Assembly: GCA_029237695.1 (NCBI GenBank)
Contig: CM055274.1
Coordinates: 72,034,828-72,098,827 of the forward strand
Source of the DNA: Conchocele bisecta
Lineage: Eukaryota; Mollusca; Bivalvia; Lucinida; Thyasiridae
Direction: 5' to 3'
DNA length: 64,000 bases
Part shown: positions 9,464 through 17,938 of the stretch, piece after piece
Layout: each line of letters opens with the position of its first letter
How positions within the stretch are numbered: the first letter of the stretch is position 1
Made by a program: the position numbers and the translations under genes
Notes under the pieces: generated by a model
Database searches by the model: none
What the model was told of the DNA's origin: nothing
The model's input: only the letters and a program-made list of their open reading frames with translations

Positions 9464-10760
9464 ATGTCTTCGAGTCAATACGGTCGCAAACTCAATCCAT
9501 ATCGCAGACTGCGTGAGCGCCTCGGGGCAAAAGGTGTGAGACAGAGTGTCGTTATTACGAATAACCCATCGACGATCGACCAGAACTAGCAGCTCTTAGT
9601 CCGCTTCCCCAACCTCGGAGCTAGCGACGTCATTATGCCGGGGACTGTTCGCCTCGCTTTCACTATTTCGCTGACGTCGACGGACGCGGACCGAACCATC
9701 GTTCAGAACCTGGGTCGCGCCATCGTCAAGAAGACCATGATAAAGATTTCTGGTAATGAGGTGATGTCGATCGATGACAGCGACGTCTACCATTGCTACC
9801 AGGACCTGTGGAAGACGGCGCAAGAGTGCGAAAACGCTGTCTATCAGGGTATTGACACCAGTCGAAATAAGAACGTAACCAGACTTAGAATCGGGGCTGG
9901 TGACAAGGCAGATAACGTCGCGAGCGACAACGCGGTCGCGGCCGCTTACGGCAACCGATTCTACATCCCGCTCGACTTTGAGTTGCTGGAGAGTCACATG
10001 CCCTACTATCAGAGCGCTTTGGCGGACCGCCTCGAATACGAACTAACGTTCAACGACTACGGACGAGTTCTCATAGCCACTGACATGACATCGAAGTATA
10101 CGATCGACAATGTTTCGCTGGAGTACCACATGGTCACGATGCCCGAACTCGCGCGATTAATCAGATCCCAGTATGTCGGGCGCGTTGCCATACTTTACGA
10201 CCGAGTTCTTTGCCACCGCAAGATGACGAAAGACAAAAGTGACACATTGTGGAATATTAACGTCAACGTACCCGCCCGCTCGATGAAAGGTATATTTGAT
10301 GTTGTTCGAGGATGCTCGGTTAGCGCTCGGTGCTAGAAAATCCGACAAATTATATAACCCGAAAATCACGAAGGTAGAGGTGACGATCGAGGTAGTACTC
10401 AATCAACTCTACAGCGCGGGTCTTCGCGCGCACCAGCAGTGGGACGAAGTAAGAAAACATTTTGCTTCCGGCTCTAAGCGTTCCCCGGAAGTTGCCACGG
10501 TTGCCAAAGACCTGCAGCTCTCGGACGTCTCCCTCTCGGATTTTCTGACTACCAAATACGCTCTATGGCTAGACATGCGAGCCAGCGACGACGACCAAAT
10601 GCACGGTAGTGGACGCCAAGTTGAGAACGCTAGTGAGGGTGTTACGATCCAGATAACCAAAGAGGCGGATGGAGCCGGGCCATTGAACGTGTACTTATAT
10701 ATAATAACAGACGCGCAACTCAACATCGAAAATGGCCGATACGTCTCAGCTTTATACTAA
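9464..10760 (+). pseudogene. Major capsid protein (double jelly-roll type), broken
   Basis: Starts ATG at 9464 (MSSSQYGRKLNPYRRL). The frame is interrupted by TAG at 9587-9589, resumes at once (QLLVRFPNLGAS) and runs to about 10295, where a one-base shift moves it to the frame that continues to 10760. The total is about 430 codons, the expected length for polinton-like capsid proteins. Segments such as YGNRFYIPLDFELLESHMPY and LEYELTFNDYGR, strand-rich throughout, match what is known of this capsid family. It would assemble the icosahedral shell. It overlaps the ATPase gene by 29 bp, the usual capsid-ATPase neighbourhood. The lesions could be true decay or assembly errors. No restored sequence is given. 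Confidence 0.75.
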
Positions 10761-11388
10761 TTTTAAGAAAATTAGCAATCAATACCAATTCACGATTGGA
10801 GATGCCCACTCTGCCATAATATGTGGGCAGACAGGATGCGGAAAAACGGTTTTCATCCTGGACTTGCTAGAGGGCTCCTACCGCGATGCCTTTCGTCACA
10901 TTGTGATCCTGTGTCCCACTGTGCGGCACAACGATACTTATCAGCGGCGCCCGTGGATATGGACCGACCCTGAGGTATACGTTATTGACCCCGGCGACAG
11001 GCTTCACGGTTGGCTGCGTGTCTTCTATCAAATATTCCAGGGAGAGCCCACCATATACGTGATTGACGACTGCTCGGCCAAGGCGGCGATGACCAAAAAG
11101 AAGGACATGCTCTCCGAGCTCGCATTTTCTGGCCGCCATGCGAGGCAAAGCGTATGGATCTCCACTCAAAAGTACAACGCCGTCCTCAAGGATCTGCGCG
11201 AGCAAACGAAATGGATCGCCCTCTTCCACTGCAAGGACCGAGACTCATTCGATGAATGTCTTAGAGAGAACGACGTTATCCCAACGCGCGAGGAGCGCCT
11301 GGAGGTTCGACAAATACTTTCGGAAACTAAACACACCAAGCTTCTGCTAAAGACTGATCAACCAACTGCTTATAATGTAATTAATTAG
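10732..11388 (+). CDS. FtsK/HerA-type genome-packaging ATPase
   Basis: 218 codons, intact. Walker A GQTGCGKT at residues 32-39, Walker B TIYVIDDC at 107-114, and a polar sensor-like segment WISTQKYNA at 142-150. This is the A32-like packaging ATPase of polintons, adintoviruses and large DNA viruses, which pumps DNA into the preformed capsid. Length (usually 200-260) and position directly after the capsid gene agree. It starts at ATG 10732 inside the end of the capsid gene. The catalytic motifs look complete, making it the best-preserved core gene of this copy. Confidence 0.88.
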   Translation: MADTSQLYTNFKKISNQYQFTIGDAHSAIICGQTGCGKTVFILDLLEGSYRDAFRHIVILCPTVRHNDTYQRRPWIWTDPEVYVIDPGDRLHGWLRVFYQIFQGEPTIYVIDDCSAKAAMTKKKDMLSELAFSGRHARQSVWISTQKYNAVLKDLREQTKWIALFHCKDRDSFDECLRENDVIPTREERLEVRQILSETKHTKLLLKTDQPTAYNVIN

Positions 11389-11396
11389 TAACTGCC

Positions 11397-11596
11397 GAGT
11401 AAATGCTTAACAATGCTGAGTAAATGCTTAACAATGCTGAACAAATGCTGAACACTGCTTAACAATGCTTAACAATTACTGAGCAATGCTGAACAAATGC
11501 TGAATAAATGCTGAGCAATTGCTGAGCAATGTTGAACAATGCTTAACAAATACTTAACAATGCTAAGAAAATGCTTAACAATGCTGAGCAATTGAT
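11397..11596. repeat. Array of about nineteen 10-11-bp repeats (TGCTKARCAA type)
   Basis: Units such as TGCTTAACAA and TGCTGAGCAA follow each other with one extra A in some units, giving a period of 10 to 11 bp over about 200 bp. It lies between the ATPase and the next genes. It is open for a short stretch on the minus strand (11469-11672), but that reading is a product of the repeat. Confidence 0.8.
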
Positions 11597-11762
11597 AAGA
11601 ATTTGTTGCTCCGCTGCGAGCTTTATTGCGAGCATAACGGTGATCATAAGTATCTGGTGGTGCGCTTGGCAATATGTTAGACTTATGAGACTTGTAAGAA
11701 TAATTTTAAGAAAATTCAACACAATCGGGATCGAACACCAATCGCGAATTGGGAGGAACTGA
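11571..11762 (+). CDS. Possible small membrane protein or 5' part of the next gene
   Basis: 63 codons from ATG 11571. It begins in the repeat array and then has a hydrophobic run (ICCSAASFIASITVIISIWW) followed by a basic tail (RLMRLVRIILRKF). It ends at TGA 11760-11762 and is in the same frame as the following gene, whose own frame has no ATG. It may therefore be the amino-terminal part of that gene cut off by a stop, or an independent small membrane protein. Support is composition only. Confidence 0.3.
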   Translation: MLNNAEQLIRICCSAASFIASITVIISIWWCAWQYVRLMRLVRIILRKFNTIGIEHQSRIGRN

Positions 11763-12332
11763 AACCAATCAGTTTCAACTCCAACTCCAACGGCAGTTGG
11801 TATTGGGTTGAGTGCAACGACTCCGAATGAAAACGCGGCGCGACGCGAGCGGTTGGCTGCGCTGGTTGCTGGGGGACAATCGGATCATTATCTCGGTAGG
11901 CGTCTCTCAGTTTGTCAGGTGGATAAGATGTCAGATGCGGAGGTCGATACAATGTACGCGCGATACGAATCCAAATTAGGTGCGGAGATGACAAAAACTC
12001 TCGGATCGGCGGCTATTCATTTGTACGCTACCACCGTTGGTATACTTCTCCCTATACCAGACACCGCGGGGTTGATTCTCGATCTAGAGACTGACCCTTT
12101 TATAGGACACACTCTTAGAACAGCATGCTGCTCAATTTATCACAAGTTTGGAATGTACATAGCCCCGCTGACAACCGCGTTGACCACGGGTAGACACTGT
12201 CAATTTGGACATATATGCCCACGAACTATAAGCTCAGAAAATGATGACACAAGACACACCTGCGAGAGTGATGGAGTTGAACGCGATTGCTCCAACACAA
12301 TCGAACCCGAGTGTTACTCCGCCACTGGATGA
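11763..12332 (+). CDS. Element accessory protein of unknown function, start unclear
   Basis: The frame is open from directly after TGA 11760-11762. Protein-like sequence starts with a T/P-rich stretch and continues NENAARRERLAALVAG, then KMSDAEVDTMYARYESKLGA, then a hydrophobic helix (IHLYATTVGILLPIPD) and YHKFGMYIAPLTTALTTGRH. No ATG exists in frame after that stop until KMSDAE, so either the true start is at 11571 and the TGA is a lesion, or the start has been lost (TTG at 11808 is the nearest alternative). Composition and neighbours suggest a conserved virion- or membrane-associated helper. It overlaps the next gene by 92 bp. Confidence 0.55.
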   Translation, partial: NQSVSTPTPTAVGIGLSATTPNENAARRERLAALVAGGQSDHYLGRRLSVCQVDKMSDAEVDTMYARYESKLGAEMTKTLGSAAIHLYATTVGILLPIPDTAGLILDLETDPFIGHTLRTACCSIYHKFGMYIAPLTTALTTGRHCQFGHICPRTISSENDDTRHTCESDGVERDCSNTIEPECYSATG

Positions 12333-12738
12333 CATACCGCATATAAAAAATCCCAAAAGACAGGCAGCTGGGAGAGCGGCGGCTGCCACACGAAAAGCTA
12401 AACAAGATAAAATACTCACCGAGCTTCGAGAGGCCAGACGGTCGTTGCAATCGGAGACAGAGACAGCAAAACACCCGGTGGCAGCTGTTTCTCCCCCAAT
12501 CGCGATTGCTCCAACTCCCAATCTCGATTGGATCCCGTGGGTTGTTGTTGGTGGTCTGTCGGTTGTGGGTACCCTGTATGTGCTTTACCGTTTCAACAAC
12601 AGGTCCCCCCTATCATCAACAAGGTTGAAAAAACTACCCCCAACACTGTTGGATGCGGTTCCAATCCAATCGCGTTCAAAAGTGTTGAGGGATGCGCCCC
12701 ATTTAAACATTAAACGCGATCCCTTTTATATGCAATAA
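12241..12738 (+). CDS. Small accessory protein with one transmembrane segment
   Basis: 165 codons, intact, starting MMTQDTPARVM directly after an in-frame stop. A basic A/K/R-rich helix (KNPKRQAAGRAAAATRKAKQ, about residues 37-56) precedes a P-rich linker and a membrane segment (WIPWVVVGGLSVVGTLYVLY). The tail is basic and short. The layout (positively charged helix, linker, single pass) suits a peripheral DNA- or capsid-contacting membrane protein, but no function is known. Its DNA contains several copies of the CAATCGCGATTG palindrome. Confidence 0.6.
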   Translation: MMTQDTPARVMELNAIAPTQSNPSVTPPLDDIPHIKNPKRQAAGRAAAATRKAKQDKILTELREARRSLQSETETAKHPVAAVSPPIAIAPTPNLDWIPWVVVGGLSVVGTLYVLYRFNNRSPLSSTRLKKLPPTLLDAVPIQSRSKVLRDAPHLNIKRDPFYMQ

Positions 12739-12743
12739 TTATA

Positions 12744-12943
12744 ATGGCTGAACACGATGGTAAAATGATAGTGAATGCGCTTTATCACGCCGTGGTGATA
12801 TCGGGTCTCAGTATCGGGTATGCTCGACTTTCGAAGGTGGCCTTAGGAGGGTCCCCCCCAAATTGGACTTTACTGTGAGAGACGTAGGGCTCGTGACCTT
12901 AGATGTAGCGGCCGCAGTTTGGACCCGAGATTATCTAATTTAA
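12744..12943 (+). pseudogene. Small hydrophobic element protein with a frameshift in a C-run
   Basis: Starts ATG 12744 (MAEHDGKMIVNALYHAVVIS) and runs to the seven-C run at 12853-12859. In that frame it stops soon after (TGA at about 12879). One frame over, PKLDFTVRDVGLVTLDVAAA continues to TAA 12941-12943. The two halves make sense as one protein of about 66 residues with a single-base loss in the homopolymer. The lesion may be biological or a sequencing error. It is tightly packed between neighbours on the same strand. Confidence 0.5.
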
Positions 12944-12977
12944 GCTGGAATTCTACACGTTAATATATGGAAATAAA

Positions 12978-13427
12978 ATGGCTACGATCGGAATAATAGT
13001 AGGAGGAGCGCTCGTGAACGCATTGGCGTTCAGCGGCAGTAACTTTCTATTCTCTAAACTACAAAACTCGAACGCGGATGAGGAGCGCGAGCGTCACGAT
13101 TTAGCTGTAGAACAACTCAATAGCGCAAAGGAAGCGTGGTCAGAAAAACGAACCGCCCATCTGTACTGGGTCAACGAAGAGCTTCGCCGTGAGAATCACA
13201 CCGCGCAAACTTTCCAGAACTTTGAAGAAGCCAACCGCGAGTACGCGCTGGCATATCCGCAGAGAAGTCTCGATCCAATGAAATTGGGACTAGATCGCGA
13301 GCCCCAACTTTCAGACTTTATGTACCGTCAGAGGCCCAAAAGACCGCGAGATCGCGTTCATCGTCGTCGATGGGAATGGGTTGTGGTGGGTTTCGTCGGC
13401 TACTATATTCAATCGAGATTGAAATAA
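12978..13427 (+). CDS. Element accessory protein with N-terminal hydrophobic segment and coiled coil
   Basis: 149 codons, intact. A glycine/alanine-rich hydrophobic N-terminus (IGIIVGGALVNALAFSGSNF) is followed by a charged coiled coil (ERERHDLAVEQLNSAKEAW .. VNEELRREN) and a short PLSDF-like segment (EPQLSDFMYRQ). It ends with a basic stretch and a hydrophobic C-terminus (WVVVGFVGYYI). Membrane-anchored at one or both ends. No function known. A TATA-like AATATATGGAAATAAA precedes the start. Confidence 0.65.
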   Translation: MATIGIIVGGALVNALAFSGSNFLFSKLQNSNADEERERHDLAVEQLNSAKEAWSEKRTAHLYWVNEELRRENHTAQTFQNFEEANREYALAYPQRSLDPMKLGLDREPQLSDFMYRQRPKRPRDRVHRRRWEWVVVGFVGYYIQSRLK

Positions 13428-13461
13428 GCAATTGAACTTGTTTAAATATATATATATAACG

Positions 13462-13812
13462 ATGTTAGTTGACGATCTTTATTACGCTTTGATCGATGTA
13501 GGCTACACGGCCCTTAAACACCGTATAGCTGGCACAAAGGGTATGATCCGTCTGGCCCAATATTCTCTCGAGACGTGGCGCGAGGACGAAAAAACGGCCA
13601 CCCTTTTCGCAAAGCGAATGTTAGATTCCCCCACCAATCCAGGGGGATTGGATTCCTCAGAGTTCCTTCAGAATTTAACCTCCAAAATCAATCGCGATTG
13701 TACTTCCAACAAAGGTTTATTATTAACGACGCAGTTACCGGACGAGCTGACGAGTGCATGTTGGAGATTGTCCGATATATTAGAATACTTCGCATACGAT
13801 GAACACGCGTAA
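13462..13812 (+). CDS. Small helical accessory protein, unknown function
   Basis: 116 codons from ATG 13462, just downstream of an A/T run (TTTAAATATATATATATAAC) that may be its TATA box. It reads MLVDDLYYALIDVGYTALKH, then RLAQYSLETWREDEKTATLF, and ends ILEYFAYDEHA. It is soluble and mostly helical, with one copy of the CAATCGCGATTG palindrome at 13689-13700. It overlaps the integrase start by 14 bp. No family recognised. Confidence 0.55.
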   Translation: MLVDDLYYALIDVGYTALKHRIAGTKGMIRLAQYSLETWREDEKTATLFAKRMLDSPTNPGGLDSSEFLQNLTSKINRDCTSNKGLLLTTQLPDELTSACWRLSDILEYFAYDEHA

Positions 13813-14191
13813 ACTTGATACCAAACTAACGCGCAAGCTGGCGAATACGTATTATAGCCCACGCGGCTACTGGAAGGGACTCGCGGCCATCAAGAACCTC
13901 GCGGCGGCGACCAAGGTTTCCGAAAACGCTGTCAAGGAATGGCTCAAGAAGCAGGCCATCTGGCAGATCTATTTACCCGCGCCTCACAATATTCCGCGCC
14001 CGAAATTCGACGTGCCGGTGCCAAACCAAGTTCACCAAGAGGATCTCCTGTTTCTCCCTCACGATCGTGTCGGTCGCAAGACGTACAAGTACGCGCTGAC
14101 AATCGTTGACGTAGCGAGTCGCTATAAGGGGGCTGAGCCGTTGGCCACTAAAGTGTCTAAGGAGGTGGCCGATTTGTCTAGAAATTCGTAG
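13799..14191 (+). pseudogene. Retrovirus-like (Polinton-type) integrase, 3' half deleted
   Basis: 130 codons from ATG 13799. The N-terminus has an HTH-like region (NLAAATKVSENAVKEWLKKQ, residues 33-52). The start of an RNase-H-fold core follows, with HQEDLLFLPHD (first catalytic Asp, D82) and YALTIVDVASRYKGAEPL (97-114). The family continues with a second Asp and a Glu about 30-70 residues further on. Both are missing because the coding sequence is lost at about 14171 and runs into inverted polymerase sequence. The integrase would insert the element into the host genome, which fits the 5-bp target duplication. This copy cannot be active. Confidence 0.8.
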
Positions 14192-17100
14192 TAAAATTCC
14201 AACATTCTCAATTTAGCTAGTTGATAAACCGCTATTCCACAATGGAATGGTCTCTTTACTGAGCACCTGGGTTTTTTTGAAGATATTTCTTACGCATCTC
14301 CTATCTCTTCCAAATCATCAAAATACGCGGATCTTAATGCTTTGTCAACACAGGTTTCGTCTTGAGTATATGTCGTATTTAAATGTCTCTCCGTTGCCTC
14401 TATCATTTTTCCACAACACGAGTTTCCTAATAATTTCATTATGTCAGCCACCGGTTTCTTATTTGGTTCTGCATCCCCCGTTCGTCTTGCGGCTGTAACC
14501 TCTTTAGCGAACCATTCGAAGGGTTTACCACTAATATAATCTATAACACGATGAACTCCCGTTATTTCTAGGCCGTGTTTTAAATACCATTTCAACAGTG
14601 GCGCGTACAGCAATACTTTAGTGGCGGTCATAGATCCCACCAATTTTCTTCCATCTCCTCTTGTTCGGCCAGTATCTTTTAAATATTTTAACATGTGTGC
14701 GGGAACTTCATCAACCTCTACTTCTCTGTTTATAAAAAGTGGAGACATTTCAGAAAACTTATCTTTTAAGTTGTGTGGAACTTCTATATCCACCGGATAA
14801 AACTCTTTTACAAAACTTTTTAATAAGTTTAGGATTATGTGGGGAATCTATATGATGTATAGTTTCTTTCCCACACGGCATCTCTTTATTTAACGTAGAT
14901 AAATATAACGTGTTTGCGTCGTACCCCAAAACAGCCTTGCAAGGTTTGGAACCCACTCTAATATTTGAAACACCGGCTTCTGTATATCGTGTAAATACTA
15001 TTGATGGACCACCAACTAGAGCGTCTTTCATCATTTTGTATGTTTCTTCTTTCGGTGCGCATAGAGCATCCTCCGGTATAATCGTCTTTGAAGATTTTTG
15101 TTCTTTAATGGTTCCTCTCAAATAAATATTGTATAGCCACACCCGGTAGTGTTACCCCGTCTTTGAAAATATTTACACCCCTGTGTTTATAAAATTCACA
15201 CATTTTTCCCACAGCTTCTAGGAACGGTGCTACATCTAAATCGTTATAATATTTCAACCAATCTCTGAAAGTTTTCATATTATTTTCTTCGAAAATTCTA
15301 CGACATTTACTTAATTCTGTTTCATCTAGTAACATTTTCCCAGATAGTTTGGAATACCAATTCTCTATATCCGGTAGTCCCGGGTAATCCAGCTTGTCTG
15401 TAGAACCGAACCACTCGTAAGGAAAGAAAGATTTCTGTCCTTTACAATCGTAGGCTTTTATCCAACTATCGTAACTTACACAAGGTCCTAGGTAAAGTAT
15501 TACATCAAGAAATCTAAACTCCGGAGTAAATAGAAATATTGTTGCGTTCGTCCTTTTTCCAACCATTACTTTCTTCGTTGTTGATGACAGTTCACCTACT
15601 AAATATTTATTTATTAAGTTTATATCGTACTTACTGCTGTTAAAACCTATAACCGGTACTTGCTCTATCCACTGTTCGATCTGGGCGATTTGTTTTTCAC
15701 AGAAATATTCTGTATTAAACTCATATCTTGACCATACTTCTTCTCTTATAGCTTTTCCCCTGACTTTCAAATCTTCTACAAATTGTTCTATAAGTTTTGC
15801 GGGATCTTTATCACAAATATGAGTTACTGTTCCTGAGAAATTATCTCCTATACTAACGCTTACCGGAACGTGCTCAGCTTCGTACTCTAAACTATTACCG
15901 ATAGTTTCAACTTCTGGCTGGAGATACGCCTCAAAATCGTATACTATCTGATATGGATAAAGAGTAGTGTCGCAACCGATCTTTATATCTTTACCCGTTC
16001 TTTGAAATTCGCATTCCCACATAACTACTAGGTTGAATTATTTGCTTCTAATACATTTATCTCTTCTCATTGTGGATGCGCGTTCTTCTTTTTTATGCTT
16101 TGCATGAATCTCACACCCGTGCCAGTAACAGCCGTGATATTGATATACGGTATTGGTTTCTGGACAGTATCCATCTACTGGAGCTCCTAAAATCCATCTT
16201 TCACCTCCGTGTCCGCACTGTTCATGGTGAATGTGAATTCTCTCCCGCTTTTCCACAGAGTACATCCAATCGATCGCACCATAACTGTTAGAACCTTTTG
16301 GGTAGAACGCTTTCTCGAACGACGAACGCGGGCGCTCTAAATAATTACCATCACATATTACTTTTGTCTCACCTCTCATACATTTTGGTCCGTGTCTCTT
16401 CATATTACTCGCTTTCGTGAATTTCTGTTTGCAATTATCGCAGGCGTAAATTTTAGATAGGTTTTTAAGGTTTTTTTAATCAGAAATGCGTGATTATTAA
16501 ACAGTCCTATTGTCATTGGTTTATTACCTAGAGCATCATAGTGCGCTGGTACCTTTTTCAACCACCAAACACCACCTTGTGTCGGTTGATATACTTCTAT
16601 ACCGATTTTAAAAAACTCTTCAACCTTTTTCAGATCTGAAAAAGGAATTGGTGAAACCACATTACTACCGGTATATTGTTTACTAAGTTCTTTCGCCTTG
16701 TCCGTGCATCTGTCAGGTCTGATCTTTTATCAAGGTGCATAGCTAGACACCTGAACAGACAAAGATCGTCATTATACTTATCTAACGAATACATACCTTT
16801 TCTATTCCTCAACCATTCTGGAAGTTCTCCTCCTGCTACTTCTTTGGATTGTAGTCCCAAATCTATTACCCTACTGCCCTGTATTAACTTTACAAAAACC
16901 TCTGCCCATCTTACAAACTTCCACTTTGTATTCGGTCTGTCTATTTTATCGGACATTATTCGTGTTTGCTCCTTATCTGACAGCCATTTATTAACGGTTT
17001 TCATTGATGATAGTGGTTCGCTACCACTTTTAGGTTTTCCATTTTTAGTTTCCTCCATATGTTCTAGCTTGTAAGAATATGAATATCTCAAATAAAAATT

Positions 17101-17568
17101 GGTTGTTAGATACGGAGCGAGTTTATCGGACATGCGTTCAGACTCGTTAATGTCAATGTTTTTACGAAAGGATAATGTAACTACCCGTCTTCCATTTTCT
17201 ACCTTTTCCAACGTTTCATCATGAGCCCCCAATATGTCTTCACCTTTTTCCACTATCGCGCGAACGATAGATTTTTTCTTATTATTTGGTTCGCCTGTGC
17301 GTCTAATTTGGGATGTGCTTGAAGGTTTGATTACACTGGCCCTTAACCCCGCAATACTTTCTTTTTGAATTCTGTTACCAACTTCTTCCGCTAGTGAGAG
17401 GTCCTTAAAGGCTCCTCGTTTGTGGGCGCGGGTAAACCGCTTCATAAACGCCTCATTCTTTGTGGAGTTTATAAGATTTGTCAACCCCCTAACTCCCAAC
17501 CGTTTACTATAAGTAATCCCTAGAGATTCGGCTTCTCTTCTCAAACTTTCTATTTCTGACGTTATCAT
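14173..17568 (-). pseudogene. Protein-primed type B DNA polymerase, heavily broken and truncated
   Basis: Collinear coding pieces in changing frames from ATG 17568. Frameshifts lie near 16700, 16470 (T-run), 15123 and 14793. Nonsense codons are at 16040-16038 and 14292-14290. The remaining frame runs to about 14173 (..VYQLAKLRMLEFYY), where integrase sequence begins on the other strand. Visible motifs are a CxxC/H zinc-finger-like segment (about 16435-16380), GYCPETNTVYQYHGCYWHGC (about 16170-16110), exonuclease I YDFEAY (about 15935), exonuclease II GFNSSKYDINLI (about 15640), exonuclease III YYNDLDVAP (about 15240), polymerase motif A GYDANTLYLS (about 14920) and motif B LLGNSCCGK (about 14420). 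Motif C (the DTDS box) and everything after it is deleted. It would replicate the element by protein priming. Confidence 0.85.
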
Positions 17569-17668
17569 ATTTTCTGTATATAACCTATGAGATTTATCTG
17601 TTCAATTGGATGAACATGATGTTTTTTTCTCGTCCAATTGAATATAAACATATACATATATATACATA
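17569..17668. promoter_or_regulatory. Divergent promoter between polymerase and zinc-finger genes
   Basis: Holds TATATAACCTATGAGATTTA followed by TCTGTTCAATTGGA (17577-17610), an almost exact copy of 18111-18144 in the right terminal repeat and of its mirror in the left one. An inverted pair TTCAATTGGA / TCCAATTGAA (17601-17610, 17633-17642) and a TATA-rich run just before ATG 17669 follow. Confidence 0.55.
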
Positions 17669-17938
17669 ATGGAGTGTGCGACTTGTTGTAAGACTTTTGC
17701 GTGTAAATACTATCTACGAAGGCATCTATCGAGACGTAGAAAATTTCCTTGTGTCGCCCCACAATTTCAATGCCCCAGATGCCCTTGTAAGTTCGTTAGT
17801 GCCCAAACTCTTTGTAAACATAAGCAAATACGCTGCCCTGTGGCTAAAGGTGAACGCGGTAGACGAGAGCTGGTACAATTAGTTGCTGATCTGCGAAATA
17901 AATTAGCTATATTGGAGGAGGAAAATACGAAATATTAA
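17669..17938 (+). CDS. Small zinc-finger protein with C-terminal coiled coil
   Basis: 89 codons, intact. The first finger-like unit is CATCCKTFACKYYLRRHL followed by a cysteine near residue 28. The second is CPRCPCKFVSAQTLCKH with CP after it. Both follow the Cys-x2-Cys ... His ... Cys/His spacing. The C-terminal ADLRNKLAILEEEN is coiled coil. It is probably a DNA-binding regulator or terminal-repeat-binding factor. Its last codons lie inside the right terminal repeat, and a mirror copy of that end is present in the left repeat. Function is inferred. Confidence 0.7.
   Translation: MECATCCKTFACKYYLRRHLSRRRKFPCVAPQFQCPRCPCKFVSAQTLCKHKQIRCPVAKGERGRRELVQLVADLRNKLAILEEENTKY

Noticed and set aside
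6951..9589. Programmed readthrough or an alternative genetic code to explain the in-frame TGA and TAG codons
   Set aside because: Frameshifts and a large deletion in the same element make ordinary decay simpler, and there is no shared readthrough context around the three stops.
11469..11672. Minus-strand frame with repeated LLSIV peptides
   Set aside because: A product of the 10-bp repeat array, and antisense to the flanking genes.
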